Source of the DNA: Stutzerimonas stutzeri
GTDB lineage: Bacteria > Pseudomonadota > Gammaproteobacteria > Pseudomonadales > Pseudomonadaceae
DNA length: 64,000 nt
Assembly: GCF_019090095.1 (NCBI RefSeq)
Contig: NZ_JAGQFP010000002.1
Location: forward strand, 1 to 64,000
Direction of reading: 5' to 3'
The translations under genes were made by a program, and so were the position numbers. The notes under the pieces were generated by a model. It saw only the letters and a list, made by a program, of their open reading frames with translations. It did no database searches and was not told the origin of the DNA. This document shows positions 62,609 to 64,000 of this stretch, piece by piece. Position 1 is the stretch's first letter. Each line of letters begins with the position of its first letter.

Positions 62609-63994
62609 TCAGAAATTCAGCTCGATGCCCTGCTCGCGCATGGCATTGAGGCGATAGCGCAGGGCTCGCGAGGTCATTCCCAGGCTGGCAGCAGCCTTGG
62701 TCTTGTGCCCGTCGAACTTGCGGATGGTGTCGATCACATGCTGGTACTCGGCCCATTTGCCACTGGCGCGCAACGCGGCCTTGCCGGTTTCGGCGGTCGG
62801 CAGCGGCAGTCGCTCGCTGCGCACTTCGGCTTGCGGCGGTGCGGCCAGCCCGAGGTCCTGCGGCTGGATGAACAGGCCATTGCGCAACACCAGGGCGCGC
62901 TGCACGGTGTTTTCCAGTTCGCGGGCGTTGCCCGGCCAGTCGTGCTGCAGCAGGGCGCGGCAGGCATCGCTGGTGAACAGTTCTTCGTCCGCTTCCTGCG
63001 GTGCGTACTTGGCCACGAAGCGACGAGCCAGCGGCAGCACGTCTTCCTTGCGCTCACGCAGCGGGCTGATGTGCAGCGGCAGCACGTCGAGGCGGAACAT
63101 CAGGTCGGCGCGGAAACGCCCTTCGGCGACTTCCACCTGCAGGTCACGGTTGGTGGCCGCGATGATGCGCACGTTGAGCTCGATTTCCTTGCGCCCGCCG
63201 AGGCGCTCCACGCGCTGCTCCTGCAGCACGCGCAACAGTTTGGCCTGCAGGCCCAGCGGCAACTCGCCGATTTCATCAAGTAGCAGGGTGCCGCCGTTGG
63301 CCAGTTCGAACTTGCCCGGCTGCGCCGCCACCGCGCCGGTGAAGGCGCCCTTCTCATGACCGAACAGAATCGACTCGAGCATTTGTTCCGGGATCGCTGC
63401 GCAGTTCACCGCGACAAAGGGCGCCTCGGCACTGGCCGAGAAGCGATGGATGTAACGCGCCATCAGCTCCTTGCCGGTACCGGTTTCGCCGGTGATCAGG
63501 ATCGGCGCCCGGGTCAGCGATACACGCTGCGCCATCGCCAGCAGACGGCGGCCCGCCTGGGAGCAGGAAACGAAACTTTCTTGCGCGGCATCGGCGAATT
63601 CCTGACGGCGCAACAACGCACTTAATTGGCTCTCGCTGAACGGAGACAACAAGTAATCGACACACCCGAGTTCAAGCAAGGCGGCGGCCTTTTCCTGATC
63701 GGCGTATTGCACGACAGGAATAACGCTGATGGAACGTCCGCGGCGAATCAGTGCATCGACCTGCGTATATAAGGCCGACTGTTGCACTGCGCTGGTGACG
63801 ATAAAAACCAGCGACGCACCTTTCAGTGCGGTGTTATCCAGCTCGCTCAGCTCAGCATATGAAAAGACCGCACAACCTTCTTTGCGCAGGCCCGCCTCAA
63901 GAAACTCACAACCCACTTCAGTTGATTGACCGACAATAATGACTTTCTTGCGCGCCGGCGCTGGAGCGAATAGCTCATCGCGTGAGTAGTTCAT
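62609..63994 (-). CDS. lafK: Lateral flagellar sigma54 activator LafK
   Basis: This 461-residue enhancer-binding protein has an N-terminal receiver-like domain (about 15-130) in which the usual acidic pocket and phospho-acceptor Asp are missing ([20 protein letters not shown]). The AAA+ domain (about 145-380) has Walker [21 protein letters not shown] in [16 protein letters not shown] and Walker [16 protein letters not shown] Fis-type helix-turn-helix (about 415-455) completes it. It is the master activator of lateral genes in the family. The ATG is six bases from the window edge, so its promoter is not visible. Confidence 0.92.
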   Translation of the reverse strand: MNYSRDELFAPAPARKKVIIVGQSTEVGCEFLEAGLRKEGCAVFSYAELSELDNTALKGASLVFIVTSAVQQSALYTQVDALIRRGRSISVIPVVQYADQEKAAALLELGCVDYLLSPFSESQLSALLRRQEFADAAQESFVSCSQAGRRLLAMAQRVSLTRAPILITGETGTGKELMARYIHRFSASAEAPFVAVNCAAIPEQMLESILFGHEKGAFTGAVAAQPGKFELANGGTLLLDEIGELPLGLQAKLLRVLQEQRVERLGGRKEIELNVRIIAATNRDLQVEVAEGRFRADLMFRLDVLPLHISPLRERKEDVLPLARRFVAKYAPQEADEELFTSDACRALLQHDWPGNARELENTVQRALVLRNGLFIQPQDLGLAAPPQAEVRSERLPLPTAETGKAALRASGKWAEYQHVIDTIRKFDGHKTKAAASLGMTSRALRYRLNAMREQGIELNF

Positions 63995-64000
63995 TGCCTG

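Overview
The window is high-GC gammaproteobacterial DNA, most like the Pseudomonas/Stutzerimonas group. The evidence is a PtxS-controlled 2-ketogluconate operon, selAB next to selC, DctB/DctD, ECF42/YciI genes, and several families of REP-like palindromic repeats. Taxonomy is inferred from gene content only.

Left part (1-33 kb). A tandem REP-type duplication (1-309) precedes a membrane-bound PAS-GGDEF-EAL protein. Next come a UvrD-type helicase, an orphan TRAP-type solute-binding lipoprotein and a Tim44-domain membrane protein. The selA-selB operon follows, and then selC (tRNA-Sec). selC has been interrupted by a 2.6 kb, partly AT-rich element that duplicated the 5' half of the tRNA (11562-11600 and 14148-14186). 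The intact tRNA now lies on the right side of the element. A cyclopropane-fatty-acid synthase, a REP array, a Usp/SulP pair, an HD-GYP protein and the dctB-dctD two-component system follow. Then comes ptxS with kguE-kguK-kguT-kguD, which carries two identical 16-bp palindromic operators. An ECF42 sigma factor with two YciI-like proteins and a SnoaL-like protein, and a secreted lactonase-like beta-propeller, close this part.

Right part (33.1-64 kb). This is most of a second, lateral-type flagellar system. The operons are flgBCDEFGHIJKL plus a LafW-like gene (minus strand); flgA (plus); flagellin lafA (plus); a ToxR-like membrane regulator (LafZ-like) translationally coupled to a small membrane protein (plus); fliD-S-T-K-L-lafS-motA-motB (minus); flgM-flgN (minus); and lafK-fliE-F-G-H-I-J (minus). 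LafK is a sigma54 activator with a degenerate receiver domain. Good sigma54 (-24/-12) promoter matches lie upstream of flgB and of fliD. This suggests a cascade in which LafK and sigma54 switch on basal body, hook and cap/motor genes, and LafS (sigma28-like, opposed by FlgM) switches on the flagellin. The export-gate and C-ring genes fliMNPQR, flhB and flhA are not in the window and are expected beyond the right edge.

Three of the junctions between flagellar operons are filled with expanded arrays of different repeat families (44.6-45.5, 48.3-48.7 and 56.2-57.0 kb). Unusual points are the FlgJ fused to a lytic-transglycosylase (SLT) domain, the ToxR/ToxS-like pair inside the flagellar locus, the selC element that regenerates the 5' rather than the 3' half of the tRNA, and an element-borne gene with no recognisable start codon.
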